The notes: a model not told the origin generated them from the sequence alone. DNA of 64,000 nucleotides from Peteryoungia desertarenae (GCF_005860795.2 NZ_CP058350.1:808001-872000); one strand, 5' to 3'. Numbered from the stretch's first letter, positions 46,160 through 57,530 are shown. Numbers and translations: made by a program.

Positions 46160-47683
46160 TTATTCAGAAATGATCTTCACCCGCATGCCGGGCGTCAGGG
46201 TCGAGGTCGGGCCAAGGGCATTGATGAGGCGGAAGAGTTCCAGCTTGCGATCCGTACCCATCATTCGGGCTGCGAGCGTACCGATTGTATCCTCCGGGCG
46301 CACGGTCACCACCCGTACACGCAGGGGCTTCAGCGAGGCGGCTTCCTGCAGCGATATCTGGCGGAAAGTGTCTCTCAACTGCTGCGCCGTCGGCTCCAGC
46401 GCAGGGCTACCCTTTGGAACGGCGGTCAGGAAGCGGAAGATCTGCGGACCGATCCGGATGACCGTGATGTCGAAATCCCACCTGTCGGCAGAGGCGCGCG
46501 CGGTTGCAGCATCAAGGCCATTGACCTTGATCGAACGGATCGTCTCCGGCAGCAGGCCCGTCACCCATCCGCTGGAGATATAGTTCGGCAGCGTCATGTT
46601 CTTGTTGTCGGCAACGCCATCGAAGCGGATGGCTACATCTCCAGGTCCGGTGGCAAGAACCGCCTCGACCTTGTTGTCGATCTGGAAACCGTTGGGAACT
46701 TCAAAACGAATGCCGAGCTTGCCATGCAGGAAGGTCTGACCTCGGACAAAGCCTTCGTCCGGGCTGTCACCATAAAGCAGACCGTCGATCCCGTTGAGGA
46801 AGTAATCGCGTCCCGTTTCGCCATAGGTTCCCTCCGGCCCGAAGGCGCGGGCGTGACGGCGGGCGAGATCGACGCGCTGTGGTGCGTTCGGATGGCTCGA
46901 CAGGAAGTCGAGGCTCTGATCCGCTTCCGGATCAACCGAGGTGAACTGGCTGTAGCGCGACATGGAATCGAGGAAACGGGCGGCCGCATAGGGATCATAA
47001 CCGGCTTCACCCAGGGTCCGCACGCCGATGATATCGGCCTGCAATTCCTGCTGACGGGAGAATGCTGCCAGACGCAGCTTGCCACGCGCCAGAGCCTGTT
47101 TTCCGGCAAGGTCACTGGAAAGCACTTCGGCGACAACGCGGCTGGCAATGACTTCCGCTTCTTCCCGACGCTGGCGCTCGATACCATGATTTGCCGTCAC
47201 ATGGGCCATTTCGTGGGAGAGAACAGCCGCAACTTCCGATGCATCATTGGCGAGCGCAAGCAGCCCGCGCGTGACATAGAGATATCCGCCGGGCAAGGCA
47301 AAGGCATTGATCGCCGGAGAATTCAGGATCGTGATCCGATAGGACTGGTTCGGATTTTCCGAGACGGCCGTCAGCGCACCGGCGATGCGGGCAACAAGGC
47401 GCTCGGTCTTGGCATCGTTATATTCTCCGCCATAGCTCGCAACGATACGCGGATGCTCGCGTGCACCCAGCTGGGCGCGGGGATCGCCCCGCTGCACTTC
47501 ATCAACAATCTGCGGATTGCTGGAAGGGCCGACCGTCGGCACATAGGCCTGCTCAAAGATCGACTGGCAGGAGGACAGCACAAGACCGGCCGACACGATG
47601 ACTGCGACCGTGGAGAGCCTTGCAAAGCGCCGATGCCGCAGCCAAGCGACAGCCAACGCGCTGTTCCCGGTCAAAAACTGCAT
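46160..47683 (-). CDS. M48 family metalloprotease, lipoprotein with C-terminal LysM-like domain
   Basis: 507 residues. N-terminal lipobox-type signal (VIVSAGLVLSSC, Cys near 39). The M48 core has the zinc motif SHEMAHVTANHG and the third ligand Glu in RQQELQADIIGVRTLGEAGY. SSHPNAPQRVDLARRHA closes the protease domain. The last 60 residues (VRVVTVRPEDTIGTLAARMM ... LTPGMRVKIISE) look like a LysM or SH3-type wall-binding motif. It is similar to BepA/LoiP-type outer-membrane quality-control proteases, anchored in the periplasm. Confidence 0.92.
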   Translation of the reverse strand: MQFLTGNSALAVAWLRHRRFARLSTVAVIVSAGLVLSSCQSIFEQAYVPTVGPSSNPQIVDEVQRGDPRAQLGAREHPRIVASYGGEYNDAKTERLVARIAGALTAVSENPNQSYRITILNSPAINAFALPGGYLYVTRGLLALANDASEVAAVLSHEMAHVTANHGIERQRREEAEVIASRVVAEVLSSDLAGKQALARGKLRLAAFSRQQELQADIIGVRTLGEAGYDPYAAARFLDSMSRYSQFTSVDPEADQSLDFLSSHPNAPQRVDLARRHARAFGPEGTYGETGRDYFLNGIDGLLYGDSPDEGFVRGQTFLHGKLGIRFEVPNGFQIDNKVEAVLATGPGDVAIRFDGVADNKNMTLPNYISSGWVTGLLPETIRSIKVNGLDAATARASADRWDFDITVIRIGPQIFRFLTAVPKGSPALEPTAQQLRDTFRQISLQEAASLKPLRVRVVTVRPEDTIGTLAARMMGTDRKLELFRLINALGPTSTLTPGMRVKIISE

Positions 47684-47903
47684 TCTGCCCCTTCACCCTT
47701 GCCTGTGATCGCCCGAGATATCCGCAGTCTTTCACACTGAAAAGCAGCGGGAATCGCCTGGACACACTCAACCATCTACTATCAATTCACCACATACGAA
47801 TAAACGCCTGCCAAAAAAGATAGTGGACGGGAGCGAAACGACCAAGGCCAGCTTTGAAAAACCACCCAATCGTGAATGCGGATGCCACCGGCCCAAGTCC
47901 AAA

Positions 47904-48633
<730 letters not shown>

Positions 48634-48647
<14 letters not shown>

Positions 48648-50283
48648 GACGCATGTCCTCCTCTCGCAATTTAGGCGCTCCAATCAAGGCAAGCGCAAGG
48701 CAAAAAATGCCGAGCAGAAGCGCAAGGCCGTCAGCATCATTGCTGCGGTAACTGCCAAGACTGGCATAAATCAAAGTCGGCAAGGTCGAGATATTCTCCG
48801 AACCGAAAAGAACGACCGCACCGAGATCGCCAAGCGACAGGGCCATGGAAAAGGTGAAGGCCGCAAGCAAAGATCGTTTCAGAACAGGCAGATCGATCAA
48901 TCGCCACTTTGCCGGTCCCTTGAGCCCGAGACTTGCCGCAAGCAGCCTGCTGCGGATGCGATGATCAACATAGGCGGGTGAGAGAACCCGAACGGCAAAA
49001 GGCAGCGCCATCAGCGCATTGATCCCAATCACGATTGCGGGAGCAAAGCGGGAAACATCGCCAACCTGCCGAAGGATCAGGAACCAGCCGGTTGCCAGCA
49101 CCGTCACCGGCACCAGCAGCACCAGCGACGATGTGGCTGACAGCATGGCCATCAACATCCGACCGAAAAGTGACACCTGCCGGGTCTCCTCGAGCCGCTG
49201 ACGGGCGCGAATGATGAGAAGACTGCCGAAAACGGCAAGCAATGCCGCCGCCAACGAGACCCAGAGACTTGTGAGGGCCGCTCTCTGAAAGCTTGGCTTG
49301 GAGATTAGGTCCAGAAGATCGGCCTGCAAGCCGGCGACCACCACCTGACCCAGGGGCAGCACGAGAAACAGCGACGCGAATACCAGCAGAAACCCGTCAG
49401 CCATGCGAATACCGAGGCCTCGACCATCGAAACGGTCTACCCGACGCCCGACCACCTGGCCGGGATCTCTGGCACCAGGCAAGAGGCTGATCAAGACGAG
49501 CAGCAGGCTCGTCACGGCAATTTGCAGCACAGCCAGCGAGACCGCCCGACCGGGATCGAAATCGAAGCGGATCGCCTGATAGATGGCAACCTCGATCGTC
49601 GTCGCTGCAGGGCCTCCACCAAAGATCAGGATAAGCGTGAAGCTCGTGACGCAGAGCATGAAAATGAGGCCGGCGGCACCCGGCACCACACGGGCCAGCA
49701 CAGGCCATTCGATAAACCGGAAGATCGAGAGGGGCGAAAGACCGAGGCCTGCTGCCGTCCGCCAATGTTCTGCCGGCACGCGCTCGAGTGCTGCCAGCAT
49801 GAAACGGACAGCCAAAGGCATGTTGAAAAAGACATGGGCTATCAGGATGCCGGTGAGGCCATAGATGCTGATGGGCTGGTCGAGCCCCAGAAACTGCAGG
49901 GCCTGATTGCCGAGGCCCTGCCGACCCCAGATCCCGATCAGCCCCAGCGCACCGATCAACACGGGCAAGCCCATGGGGACGGCCATCAAGCGGATGAGCC
50001 AGATGCGTCCGGGAAAGCGCCGCTGACGCGCAAGGGCGCTGGCAACCGGAATGGCGAAAGCAAGCGACAACAGCGTCGAAAGGGCCGCCTGAAGAAGCGT
50101 AAAACGGAGAACCTGATGAATGACAGGATCGCGCCACACAGTGAGCAAGGCCGCGTCGACCCGACCGTAAAGCAGGGCAAAAAGCGCGATACCGACAAAA
50201 GATGCCACAGCCCCGATGACGAAAAGGCCGCCGGCGAGAACCGGCAGCCTTTCCCCTGCGAAACTGTGCGAAGGCTGAGCCAT
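48634..50283 (-). CDS. thiP: Thiamine ABC transporter permease
   Basis: 549 residues from ATG 50283, which directly follows the thiB stop (ACTGAGCATG). About 12 membrane helices form two fused permease halves, each with an EAA-type loop facing the ATPase (ERVPAEHWRTAAGLGLSPLS in the first half, RLLAASLGLKGPAKWRLIDL in the second). Fused dual permeases are the rule for ThiP. It is the middle gene of thiBPQ. Confidence 0.93.
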
Positions 50284-50285
50284 GC

Positions 50286-51311
50286 TCAGTTGAGCGTCAT
50301 CGCCGCCTGCCACTCATCGATCCAAGCCTTGCGATTGGCGGCAACCTCTTCAGGGCTCATCAGGAAGGTCACCTTCGGCTGGATCAGCTTGCCGAAGGCT
50401 TCCGGCAGCGGCTCCGAGGTCGGCGCAGCCGGCATCATCCAGTTGTTGGTCGGGATGGTATCCTGGAAACCGGGCTCAAGCATGAAGGCGAGGAATTCGC
50501 GGGCAAGCTCCTTTTCCGGCGCGTTCTTCAAAAGCCCTGCTACCTCGATCTGGATATAGTGTCCCTCGGAAAACTCTGCAGCCTGATAGCGCTCAGTCTC
50601 TTCGGCAACCATATGATAGGCAGGCGACGTCGCATAGGAGAGAACCATTGGCGCTTCACCCTTGGTGAAAAGACCATAGGCCTCCGACCAGCCGGGGGTG
50701 ACGGTCAAGACGCGATCCTTGAGCTTGGCCCAGGCTTGCGGCGCCTCGTCGCCATAGACGGACTTGACCCAGAGCAGCAGGCCAAGACCCGGGGTCGAGG
50801 TGCGCGGATCCTGGATCACGATCTTCTGGTTCGGGTCGCCCTCGACCAGTTCCTTGAGGCTCGTCGGCGGATTGGTCATGGCTTCAGTGTCATAGACCAC
50901 GGCGAAATGGCCATAGTCATAGGGCAGGAAGACATCGTCGGAGAAATTGCCCGGCACATTGGCTTTGGATGCATCAATGCCATGCGTGTCGAAAAGACCG
51001 GTCTGCTTGGCCTCTTCGATCAGGTTGGTATCGATGCCAAGGACGATGTCGGCCTTGGATGTTTCGCCCTCAAGCTTCAGGCGGGTCAAAAGTGCAACGC
51101 CATCGGCAACACCGACGAAATTGACCGTGCAATTGCAGGTCTGCTCAAAGGCTTCCTTGACCTTGGGGCCGGGACCCCATTCAGAGACGAAACTTTCATA
51201 GGTGTAGATGGTCAGGGTCCTGTCCTGGGCGACCGCAGGCAAGGCAAGCCCGGACGACAGAAAGGCTGCGGCAAGACCCGAACGCAGCAATGTAGCGAGA
51301 TGTGACGGCAT
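50286..51311 (-). CDS. thiB: Thiamine-binding periplasmic protein
   Basis: 341 residues. Signal peptide about 1-28 ([20 protein letters not shown], cut before QDR). The class is the iron/thiamine-binding type II fold: [73 protein letters not shown], with PTNNWMMP near the end. It delivers thiamine, its phosphates or analogues to ThiPQ. A TPP riboswitch in the leader controls it. Confidence 0.94.
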   Translation of the reverse strand: MPSHLATLLRSGLAAAFLSSGLALPAVAQDRTLTIYTYESFVSEWGPGPKVKEAFEQTCNCTVNFVGVADGVALLTRLKLEGETSKADIVLGIDTNLIEEAKQTGLFDTHGIDASKANVPGNFSDDVFLPYDYGHFAVVYDTEAMTNPPTSLKELVEGDPNQKIVIQDPRTSTPGLGLLLWVKSVYGDEAPQAWAKLKDRVLTVTPGWSEAYGLFTKGEAPMVLSYATSPAYHMVAEETERYQAAEFSEGHYIQIEVAGLLKNAPEKELAREFLAFMLEPGFQDTIPTNNWMMPAAPTSEPLPEAFGKLIQPKVTFLMSPEEVAANRKAWIDEWQAAMTLN

Positions 51312-51369
51312 GGCGCCCTCCTCCGTGAGATCATTGATAGCGGGATAGGGCGTTTGCGATCGACGCGTC

Positions 51370-51462
51370 TAATCCCTCCGCCGGTGTTAACCGGATCAGG
51401 TTCCGCGGGTTGGCAAAGCCTCTCAGCATTCCGAGCACAAAGGATCAGAAGGCACCCCGTTA
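51370..51462 (-). promoter_or_regulatory. TPP riboswitch (THI element) controlling thiBPQ
   Basis: Read on the minus strand, the conserved core elements appear in order: GGGGTGCC, GCTGAGAGG (pyrimidine-sensing), ACCCGC, GAACCTGATCCGGTTA (pyrophosphate-sensing helix) and ACACCGGCGGAGGGA. It lies about 58 bp before thiB. TPP binding should switch off importer synthesis, most likely by masking the thiB ribosome site. Confidence 0.95.
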
Positions 51463-51541
51463 GAGCAATGTGGAGATAGCGCGCTTCCCGTGCTTTCGCA
51501 AGGGATGGCGACGGGGAGAAGTAAGGCAGCGGCTCAAGCCC

Positions 51542-53371
51542 TCAGCCTTCAAGCTCCTCGCGCAGCATTTCCAGCTCGAGCCATTCCTCTTCCATACGGG
51601 TGAGGTCGGCGCGGAGCTTTTCCATTTCGGCAGCGAGACGATTGAAGGTGGCAGGGTCTTTTGTGAAGAGATTGGGGTCGGCCATCCTGGCTTCGCGTGC
51701 GGCGATCTCCTTCTCGGCCTTCTCCATCTCCTTGGGGAGGTTTTCGAGCGCGAACTTCTGCTTGAACGAGAGCTTGCCCTTGCTGTTTGCGCTGCCGGTC
51801 GGCTTGCCGCTAGAGGCTTCCTGCGCCTTTGCCTTCTCGGCCTTTTCCGCCCGCTTGCGTTCGTCCTCGACACCCTTGCGCTGGGCAAGCATGTCGGAAT
51901 AGCCGCCGGCATATTCGATCCAGCGACCATCCGGCTCCTCCGGATTGGCCGGGGCAATTGTCGAGGTCACGGTGCGGTCGAGAAAGTCACGGTCGTGGCT
52001 GACGAGAATGACCGTTCCTGAATAGCCGGCTACAATTTCCTGCAGCAGGTCCAGTGTCTCGATATCAAGGTCATTGGTCGGTTCGTCCAGGATCAGAAGG
52101 TTAGAGGGCTTGGCCATGATCCGCGCCAGCATCAAGCGCGCGCGTTCACCACCGGAGAGGTTGCGGATCGGGGTCCGAGCCTGTTCCGGCTGGAAGAGAA
52201 AGTCCTTCATATAGCCGGTGACATGTTTCTGCTCGCCGTTGACAAGGAGGTTTTCACCCCGGCCATCGGTCAGGTAATGAGCGAGGGAATCATCAGGATT
52301 GAGGTCCTCGCGCTTCTGGTCGAGCACCGCGATCTCCAGATTGGTTCCGAGCTTCACCACACCCGAATCCGGATCAAGCTGGCCGGTCAGCATTTTCAGA
52401 AGCGTCGTCTTGCCGGCACCGTTCGGGCCGATCAGACCAATGCAATCTCCGCGATGCACTCTGATGGAAAAGGGCGCGACAATGGCGCGATCGACATAGG
52501 ACTTGGTGATCTTGTCGGCCTCGATCACCAGCTTGCCGCTTTCCTTGCCTTCGGTCACGGCGGCCTGGATCGTGCCCTGCGGTCCTTTGTGGCCGCGATA
52601 CTGAGCGCGCAGGCTCTGCAGGTTTCCAAGGCGGCGCATATTGCGCTTGCGGCGCGCCGAAACCCCGTAGCGCAGCCAGTGCTCCTCACGCTCGATCTGG
52701 CGACCGAGCTTGTGCTGCTCGATTTCCTCTTCTTCCAGAACCTGGTCTCGCCATTCCTCGAAATGGGCGAAGCCCCGGTTGAGACGACGAGACAAGCCGC
52801 GATCGAGCCAGACGGTGGCGGTCGAGATCTTTTCCAGAAACCGCCGGTCGTGGGAGATGAGAACGAGCGCGCTGCGGCTCTTCGACAACTCGCCTTCCAG
52901 CCACTCGATGGTCGGCAGGTCGAGATGGTTTGTCGGCTCATCCAGCATCAGGATGTCGGGTTCTGGCGCCAGCACACGGGCAAGAGCTGCCCGGCGCGCC
53001 TCACCACCGGAAAGCCGGGTCGGGTCTTCCTGGCCGGTCAGCCCCAGATGTTCCAGCAGGTAGGTGACGCGATAGGGATCGTCGCCCGGGCCGAGACCAG
53101 CCTCGGCATAGGCCTGCACCGTGGAAAAACCGTCGAAATCCGGAGCCTGCTCCAGATAGCGGATGGTCGATGACGGATGGCGAAACACTTCACCCGATTG
53201 CGCCTCGACGAGACCGGCAGCGATCTTCATCAGGGTGGACTTGCCCGATCCATTGCGCCCGACAAGGCAGATCCGGTCGCCCGGCTCGACCTGCAGGCTG
53301 GCACCCGCCAGAAGCGGCGTTCCACCGAAGGACAGCTGGATATCGTCAAGTTTGAGAATGGGAGGCGCCAA
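51542..53371 (-). CDS. ABC-F family ATPase
   Basis: About 609 residues from TTG 53371 (MAPPILKLDDIQLSFGG), with GGAG 9 bases upstream. The open frame extends further but that part overlaps thiN and has no domain. Two ABC domains without membrane segments: Walker A GRNGSGKST and GPNGAGKTT, signatures LSGGEARRAAL and LSGGERARLML, Walker B LMLDEPTNHLD and LILDEPTNDLD. The C-terminal coiled coil (about 530-609, RKRAEKAEKAKAQEASSGKP ... EEEWLELEMLREELEG) is Uup-like. ABC-F proteins act on ribosomes or, for Uup, also on DNA recombination. It follows thiN by 4 bp. Confidence 0.93.
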   Translation of the reverse strand: MAPPILKLDDIQLSFGGTPLLAGASLQVEPGDRICLVGRNGSGKSTLMKIAAGLVEAQSGEVFRHPSSTIRYLEQAPDFDGFSTVQAYAEAGLGPGDDPYRVTYLLEHLGLTGQEDPTRLSGGEARRAALARVLAPEPDILMLDEPTNHLDLPTIEWLEGELSKSRSALVLISHDRRFLEKISTATVWLDRGLSRRLNRGFAHFEEWRDQVLEEEEIEQHKLGRQIEREEHWLRYGVSARRKRNMRRLGNLQSLRAQYRGHKGPQGTIQAAVTEGKESGKLVIEADKITKSYVDRAIVAPFSIRVHRGDCIGLIGPNGAGKTTLLKMLTGQLDPDSGVVKLGTNLEIAVLDQKREDLNPDDSLAHYLTDGRGENLLVNGEQKHVTGYMKDFLFQPEQARTPIRNLSGGERARLMLARIMAKPSNLLILDEPTNDLDIETLDLLQEIVAGYSGTVILVSHDRDFLDRTVTSTIAPANPEEPDGRWIEYAGGYSDMLAQRKGVEDERKRAEKAEKAKAQEASSGKPTGSANSKGKLSFKQKFALENLPKEMEKAEKEIAAREARMADPNLFTKDPATFNRLAAEMEKLRADLTRMEEEWLELEMLREELEG

Positions 53372-53375
53372 GGGT

Positions 53376-54029
53376 TCAGGCTCCGGAATGATCGTAGGGA
53401 CGGGCAAGGAGGATGGCGCGACCGCGCCGCAGAGACACCGAGATCGGTCCTTCAGCCACATTCGATATGGTGCGCGAAGATCCGAAGGCGAGAGCATAAT
53501 TGGTCAGCGGATAGCGCGCATTGCGGATCGTCAGCCCCTCAAGTGCGGTAAAGCCAAGGACGGAAAAAAGGGCGCCTTTCGGCAGATCCAATTCGAGCTG
53601 GCTTTCATCAGTGAAGGGATAGGCCTCTTCATCACCCGAGGTGAGAACCACTTCAAAGCCATCGGCAACAAGTCCAAGCGCATTGAGATAATGCTGGAGC
53701 GCGTGATCCGAGCGCTCGCCACCCAGAGCTCCGGCAAAGACCAGGCGCGTGGCCCCCAGCCGAATGGCTTCGGCAACGGCGATCTCCCCATCGGTCACTG
53801 CCTTTTGAGCCGGATAGGAACGCCGCTCGACCTGGGGCCAGGCCGCATGCATTTCGGCATCGCTGCTGTCGAAATCACCAACCCAGAGTTCCGGCTGGGC
53901 GGTGAGAAGGCGCGCATGGCGAATACCGCTATCAGCCGCAATCATCCGGGTGCCACGCGTCAGCGCCCGCAGCCGGTCGGTCAGTCGGAGATGGCCACCG
54001 AGAAGGATGGTGAAGGACGATGTATTCAT
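53376..54029 (-). CDS. thiN: Thiamine pyrophosphokinase
   Basis: 217 residues from ATG 54029 (MNTSSFTILLGGHLRLTDRL). Catalytic-domain motifs: ADSGIRHARLL, WVGDFDSSD, QKAVTDGEIAVAEAIRLGA, GALGGERSDHALQHYLNA. C-terminal thiamine-binding domain: SVLGFTALEGLTIRNARYPL, SNVAEGPISVSL. It converts thiamine plus ATP to TPP. It is adjacent to the riboswitch-controlled thiamine importer but in a separate unit with the ABC-F gene, so uptake and activation genes cluster. Confidence 0.93.
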   Translation of the reverse strand: MNTSSFTILLGGHLRLTDRLRALTRGTRMIAADSGIRHARLLTAQPELWVGDFDSSDAEMHAAWPQVERRSYPAQKAVTDGEIAVAEAIRLGATRLVFAGALGGERSDHALQHYLNALGLVADGFEVVLTSGDEEAYPFTDESQLELDLPKGALFSVLGFTALEGLTIRNARYPLTNYALAFGSSRTISNVAEGPISVSLRRGRAILLARPYDHSGA

Positions 54030-54196
54030 GCGCCAGCCCTTAGCGCATCTGAGAGAAAAAGGGAAAGCCCGTTCATCGAGCGAACAATCTCTCATGATCG
54101 GCGCAGGAGAAGATCTCGCACCCTCTCTTGGCCTGTCCCCCGTTCCGGTCTAGGAAGGGCAGGACTTCATGCAGGCAAAGGATGGGGCGAGACAGG

Positions 54197-55036
54197 ATGC
54201 AGTTTAAGGGCACCGCCGATTATGTCGCCGACAAGGATCTGATGGTTGCGGTCAATGCCGCGATTGCACTGGAACGACCGCTTCTGGTGAAGGGTGAACC
54301 CGGCACGGGCAAAACCGAGCTTGCCCGTCAGGTGGCAGCGGCGCTCGGTCTTCAGATCATCGAATGGAACGTGAAGTCCACAACCAAGGCGCAGCAGGGT
54401 CTTTATGAATATGACGCGGTTTCAAGGCTGCGCGACAGCCAGCTTGGTGATCCCCGCGTCAACGACGTGAACAACTATATCCGCAAGGGCAAGCTCTGGC
54501 AGGCCTTTGCCGCGACTGAAAAATGCGTGCTGTTGATCGACGAGATCGACAAGGCCGATATCGAGTTTCCCAACGATCTCCTGCAGGAACTCGATCGCAT
54601 GGAGTTTCATGTCTACGAGACTGGAGAGCTGGTGAAGGCGAGGATACGCCCGATCGTCATCATCACCTCCAACAATGAGAAGGAACTCCCGGACGCCTTC
54701 CTCAGGCGCTGCTTCTTTCACTACATCCGCTTCCCCGACGCCGAGACGCTCGCACGCATTGTTGAAGTCCATTATCCGGGCATCAAGCAGGCCCTGCTGC
54801 AGGCAGCGCTGACGCAGTTCTACGATATCCGCGAGACAGCCGGCCTGCGCAAGAAACCCTCGACATCCGAAGTGCTGGACTGGATCCGCCTGTTGGTGGC
54901 AGACGAGGTTGATCCCGCCGATCTGCGCGGTGACGTGAAGAACGCCCTGCCCCGTTTGCATGGTGCGCTTCTGAAGAACGAGCAGGATGTTCACCTGTTC
55001 GAGCGGCTGGCCTTTCTGGCACGGCGGGAGCGCTGA
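54197..55036 (+). CDS. MoxR family AAA+ ATPase
   Basis: 279 residues from ATG 54197 (MQFKGTADYVADKDLMVAVN). Walker A GEPGTGKTELARQVA, Walker B VLLIDEIDKADIEFPND, sensor 1 IITSNNEKELPDAFLRRCFF, then an AAA lid with SEVLDWIRLL. MoxR proteins are chaperone-type ATPases that work with VWA proteins to insert metals or assemble complexes. The likely partner is the VWA gene at 56304, but metA lies between them. Confidence 0.92.
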   Translation: MQFKGTADYVADKDLMVAVNAAIALERPLLVKGEPGTGKTELARQVAAALGLQIIEWNVKSTTKAQQGLYEYDAVSRLRDSQLGDPRVNDVNNYIRKGKLWQAFAATEKCVLLIDEIDKADIEFPNDLLQELDRMEFHVYETGELVKARIRPIVIITSNNEKELPDAFLRRCFFHYIRFPDAETLARIVEVHYPGIKQALLQAALTQFYDIRETAGLRKKPSTSEVLDWIRLLVADEVDPADLRGDVKNALPRLHGALLKNEQDVHLFERLAFLARRER

Positions 55037-55068
55037 CTGCACACGCTGCAGTGCCACATGCTTTTTCG

Positions 55069-55097
55069 TTGATTTGAGGAACAACCGGGCGTAAATA
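55069..55097 (+). promoter_or_regulatory. Probable sigma-70 promoter of metA
   Basis: TTGATT (55069-55074), 17 bases, TAAATA (55092-55097). The start point would fall just before the SAM-II riboswitch. Confidence 0.6.
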
Positions 55098-55106
55098 CAA
55101 ATCCGT

Positions 55107-55165
55107 TGTGTGGTGATTTGGCCGGCCGGCTTGCAGCCACGTTAAATAAGTCGCTAAAGGGCCGA
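55107..55165 (+). promoter_or_regulatory. SAM-II riboswitch (metA leader)
   Basis: GTGTGGTGATTTGGCC, GGCTTGCAGCCACGTTAAA and AAGTCGCTAAAGGG reproduce the compact H-type pseudoknot of the alphaproteobacterial SAM-II element. It lies about 100 bp before the metA start. Binding of S-adenosylmethionine is expected to lower metA expression. Confidence 0.93.
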
Positions 55166-55267
55166 GGTGAGTTCGAAGACTTTCCGAGGACCGGTGGCGA
55201 TATCAAGCTGCCGGTATTTTTGTTTCTGCGGGAGGCTTCCCGCGCGACAAGGAAAGTTGAGACCAAG

Positions 55268-56215
55268 ATGCCGATCAGGATTCCCGATACGCTGCCCGCT
55301 TTTGAGACCCTCGTGCATGAGGGCGTGCGGGTGATGACCGAGACCGTGGCGGTCCGCCAGGACATTCGCCCGTTGCAGATCGGCCTCCTGAACCTTATGC
55401 CCAACAAGATCAAGACGGAAATCCAGTTCGCCCGGCTGATCGGGGCGTCCCCCCTGCAGGTGGAACTGTCGCTGATACGCATCGGCGGCCACAAGGCGAA
55501 GAACACGCCAGAAGAACATCTGCTCGCCTTCTACCAGACCTGGGACGAGGTGAAGGATCGCAAGTTCGACGGCTTCATCATCACCGGCGCGCCGGTTGAA
55601 ACGCTGCCTTTCGAGGAAGTGACCTATTGGGACGAGATGAGCCAGATCTTCGACTGGACGGAAACCAATGTTCATTCGACCATGAATGTCTGCTGGGGCG
55701 CCATGGCCGCCATCTATCACTTCCATCGGGTCGAAAAGCATGCGCTGAAGGAAAAGGCCTTTGGCGTCTACCGCCACCGTAATCTGGCGCCTGCATCGGT
55801 CTATCTCAATGGATTTTCCGATGATTTCCAGGTCCCCGTCTCGCGCTGGACGGAAGTGCGCCGCAAGGACATAGAAAAGGTTCAAACCCTCAACATCCTG
55901 CTGGAGTCCGACGAGATGGGTGTCTGCCTCGTCGAGGAAAAGCGCGCCAACAGGCTCTATATGTTCAACCACGTCGAGTATGACTCGACCTCGCTCGGCG
56001 ACGAATATTTCCGCGACAAGACGGCCGGTATTCCGATCAAGCTGCCGCACAACTATTTCCCGCATAATGACGATACGCTGGCACCGCTCAATCGCTGGCG
56101 CGGCCATGCGCATCTCCTGTTCGGCAACTGGATCAACGAGATCTATCAGACCACGCCCTATGATCTGAACGAGATCGGGATCAAGCCGGAGATGCCGCTG
56201 CAGACAGCCGTTTGA
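55268..56215 (+). CDS. metA: Homoserine O-acyltransferase
   Basis: 315 residues from ATG 55268 ([20 protein letters not shown]), the family start. The fold is class I glutamine-amidotransferase-like: [40 protein letters not shown], nucleophile Cys in [12 protein letters not shown], and catalytic His/Glu in MFNHVEYDS. MetA acylates homoserine at the start of methionine synthesis. Many alphaproteobacterial members use acetyl-CoA rather than succinyl-CoA, and the sequence alone does not settle which here. A SAM-II riboswitch precedes it. Confidence 0.95.
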   Translation: MPIRIPDTLPAFETLVHEGVRVMTETVAVRQDIRPLQIGLLNLMPNKIKTEIQFARLIGASPLQVELSLIRIGGHKAKNTPEEHLLAFYQTWDEVKDRKFDGFIITGAPVETLPFEEVTYWDEMSQIFDWTETNVHSTMNVCWGAMAAIYHFHRVEKHALKEKAFGVYRHRNLAPASVYLNGFSDDFQVPVSRWTEVRRKDIEKVQTLNILLESDEMGVCLVEEKRANRLYMFNHVEYDSTSLGDEYFRDKTAGIPIKLPHNYFPHNDDTLAPLNRWRGHAHLLFGNWINEIYQTTPYDLNEIGIKPEMPLQTAV

Positions 56216-56303
56216 CCGACAGCCACCTGGCCCTATGATACGGAGAAGGTGTCATAGGGCGGCGGCGTGCCGTCACCCTGTCTGAAAGGCCAGCTCGAGA
56301 CCC

Positions 56304-57488
56304 ATGTTCCTGCCCTTCTTCCTCAGGCTGAAAGAAGAAAAGATCCCTGTGACGCTCAGGGAATACCTGTCGCTTCTGGAAGCAGTACAGGCCGGGCTGG
56401 TGGATTATGACATCGACGGCTTCTACTTTCTTGCGCGCACGACGCTGGTCAAGGACGAGCGCTTCATTGACCGTTTCGACCGCGTATTCGGGGAATGCTT
56501 CGGCGGCATCCTGGGCGAAGGGGCGGGCGAAGGCGTGGACAGGACCGCCATTCCGGAAGAATGGCTGAGGAAGCTGGCAGAAAAACACCTGTCCGAGGAA
56601 GACAAGAAGCTGATCGAGGCGCTGGGCGGCTTTGACAAGCTGATGGAAACGCTGAAGCAGAGGTTGGCCGAACAGAAGGAACGCCATCAGGGCGGCTCGA
56701 AATGGATCGGCACGGCCGGCACATCTCCTTTTGGCGCCTATGGCTACAATCCGGAAGGGGTGCGGATCGGCCAGAATGAAAGCCGTCACCGCCGCGCCGT
56801 CAAGGTCTGGGACAGCCGCGAGTTCAGGAACCTGGACGACGGCGTCGAGCTTGGTACACGCAACATCAAGGTGGCGCTGAGACGTTTGCGCCGCTTCGTC
56901 CGAGAAGGGGCAGCTGAAGAATTCGACCTGTCCGGCACGATACGCGCGACCGCCGAGCATGGCTATCTGGACGTGAAGACCAGACCCGAACGGCGCAATG
57001 CCGTGAAACTCATCATGTTCTTCGATGTCGGCGGCTCGATGGACGACCACGTCAAGGTGGTGGAGGAACTGTTTTCGGCGGCACGCACCGAGTTTCGCCA
57101 TATGGAATATTTCTACTTCCACAACTGCCCCTATGAGCGGGTCTGGAAGGACAATGTCCGCCGCTATCGCGAAACGATCCCGACCGAGGATGTCATCCGC
57201 ACCTTTGGACCCGATTATCGACTGATTTTTGTCGGCGACGCGTCCATGAGCCCTTATGAGATCACCCATCCGGGCGGCTCGGTCGAGCATTGGAATGCCG
57301 AAAGCGGTGCCGTCTGGCTCGAGCGGCTTACCACCCATTTTCGCCGCAGTCTTTGGATCAATCCGCTGGCGGAGCCGAGATGGAACTATACGATGTCCGT
57401 CGGACTGATTCGGCAGTTGATGGACAACAGAATGTATCCCCTGACATTGGGCGGCCTTGAAGAGGCGGCACGCGTGCTGAGCCGCTAG
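56304..57488 (+). CDS. VWA domain protein, CoxE-like (MoxR partner)
   Basis: 394 residues. The N-terminal CoxE-like region (about 1-200, RLKEEKIPVTLREYLSLLEA; GGSKWIGTAGTSPFGAYGYN) is followed by the VWA domain about 225-380 with the MIDAS start LIMFFDVGGSMDDHVKVVEE (DxGxS) and FVGDASMSPYEI. It is predicted to work with the MoxR ATPase in assembly or activation of a metalloenzyme or complex. The client is unknown, and no cox/CO-dehydrogenase genes are near. It is separated from the MoxR gene by metA. Confidence 0.9.
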   Translation: MFLPFFLRLKEEKIPVTLREYLSLLEAVQAGLVDYDIDGFYFLARTTLVKDERFIDRFDRVFGECFGGILGEGAGEGVDRTAIPEEWLRKLAEKHLSEEDKKLIEALGGFDKLMETLKQRLAEQKERHQGGSKWIGTAGTSPFGAYGYNPEGVRIGQNESRHRRAVKVWDSREFRNLDDGVELGTRNIKVALRRLRRFVREGAAEEFDLSGTIRATAEHGYLDVKTRPERRNAVKLIMFFDVGGSMDDHVKVVEELFSAARTEFRHMEYFYFHNCPYERVWKDNVRRYRETIPTEDVIRTFGPDYRLIFVGDASMSPYEITHPGGSVEHWNAESGAVWLERLTTHFRRSLWINPLAEPRWNYTMSVGLIRQLMDNRMYPLTLGGLEEAARVLSR

Positions 57489-57530
57489 GCGCGGTTGTGG
57501 CAGGCAATGGGGACACCACAGGAGCATGGC

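Noticed and set aside
55078..55117. Possible EcfG promoter before metA (GGAAC ... CGTT)
   Set aside because: The spacer is 21 bases instead of 16-17, and a sigma-70 promoter plus SAM-II riboswitch explains the region.
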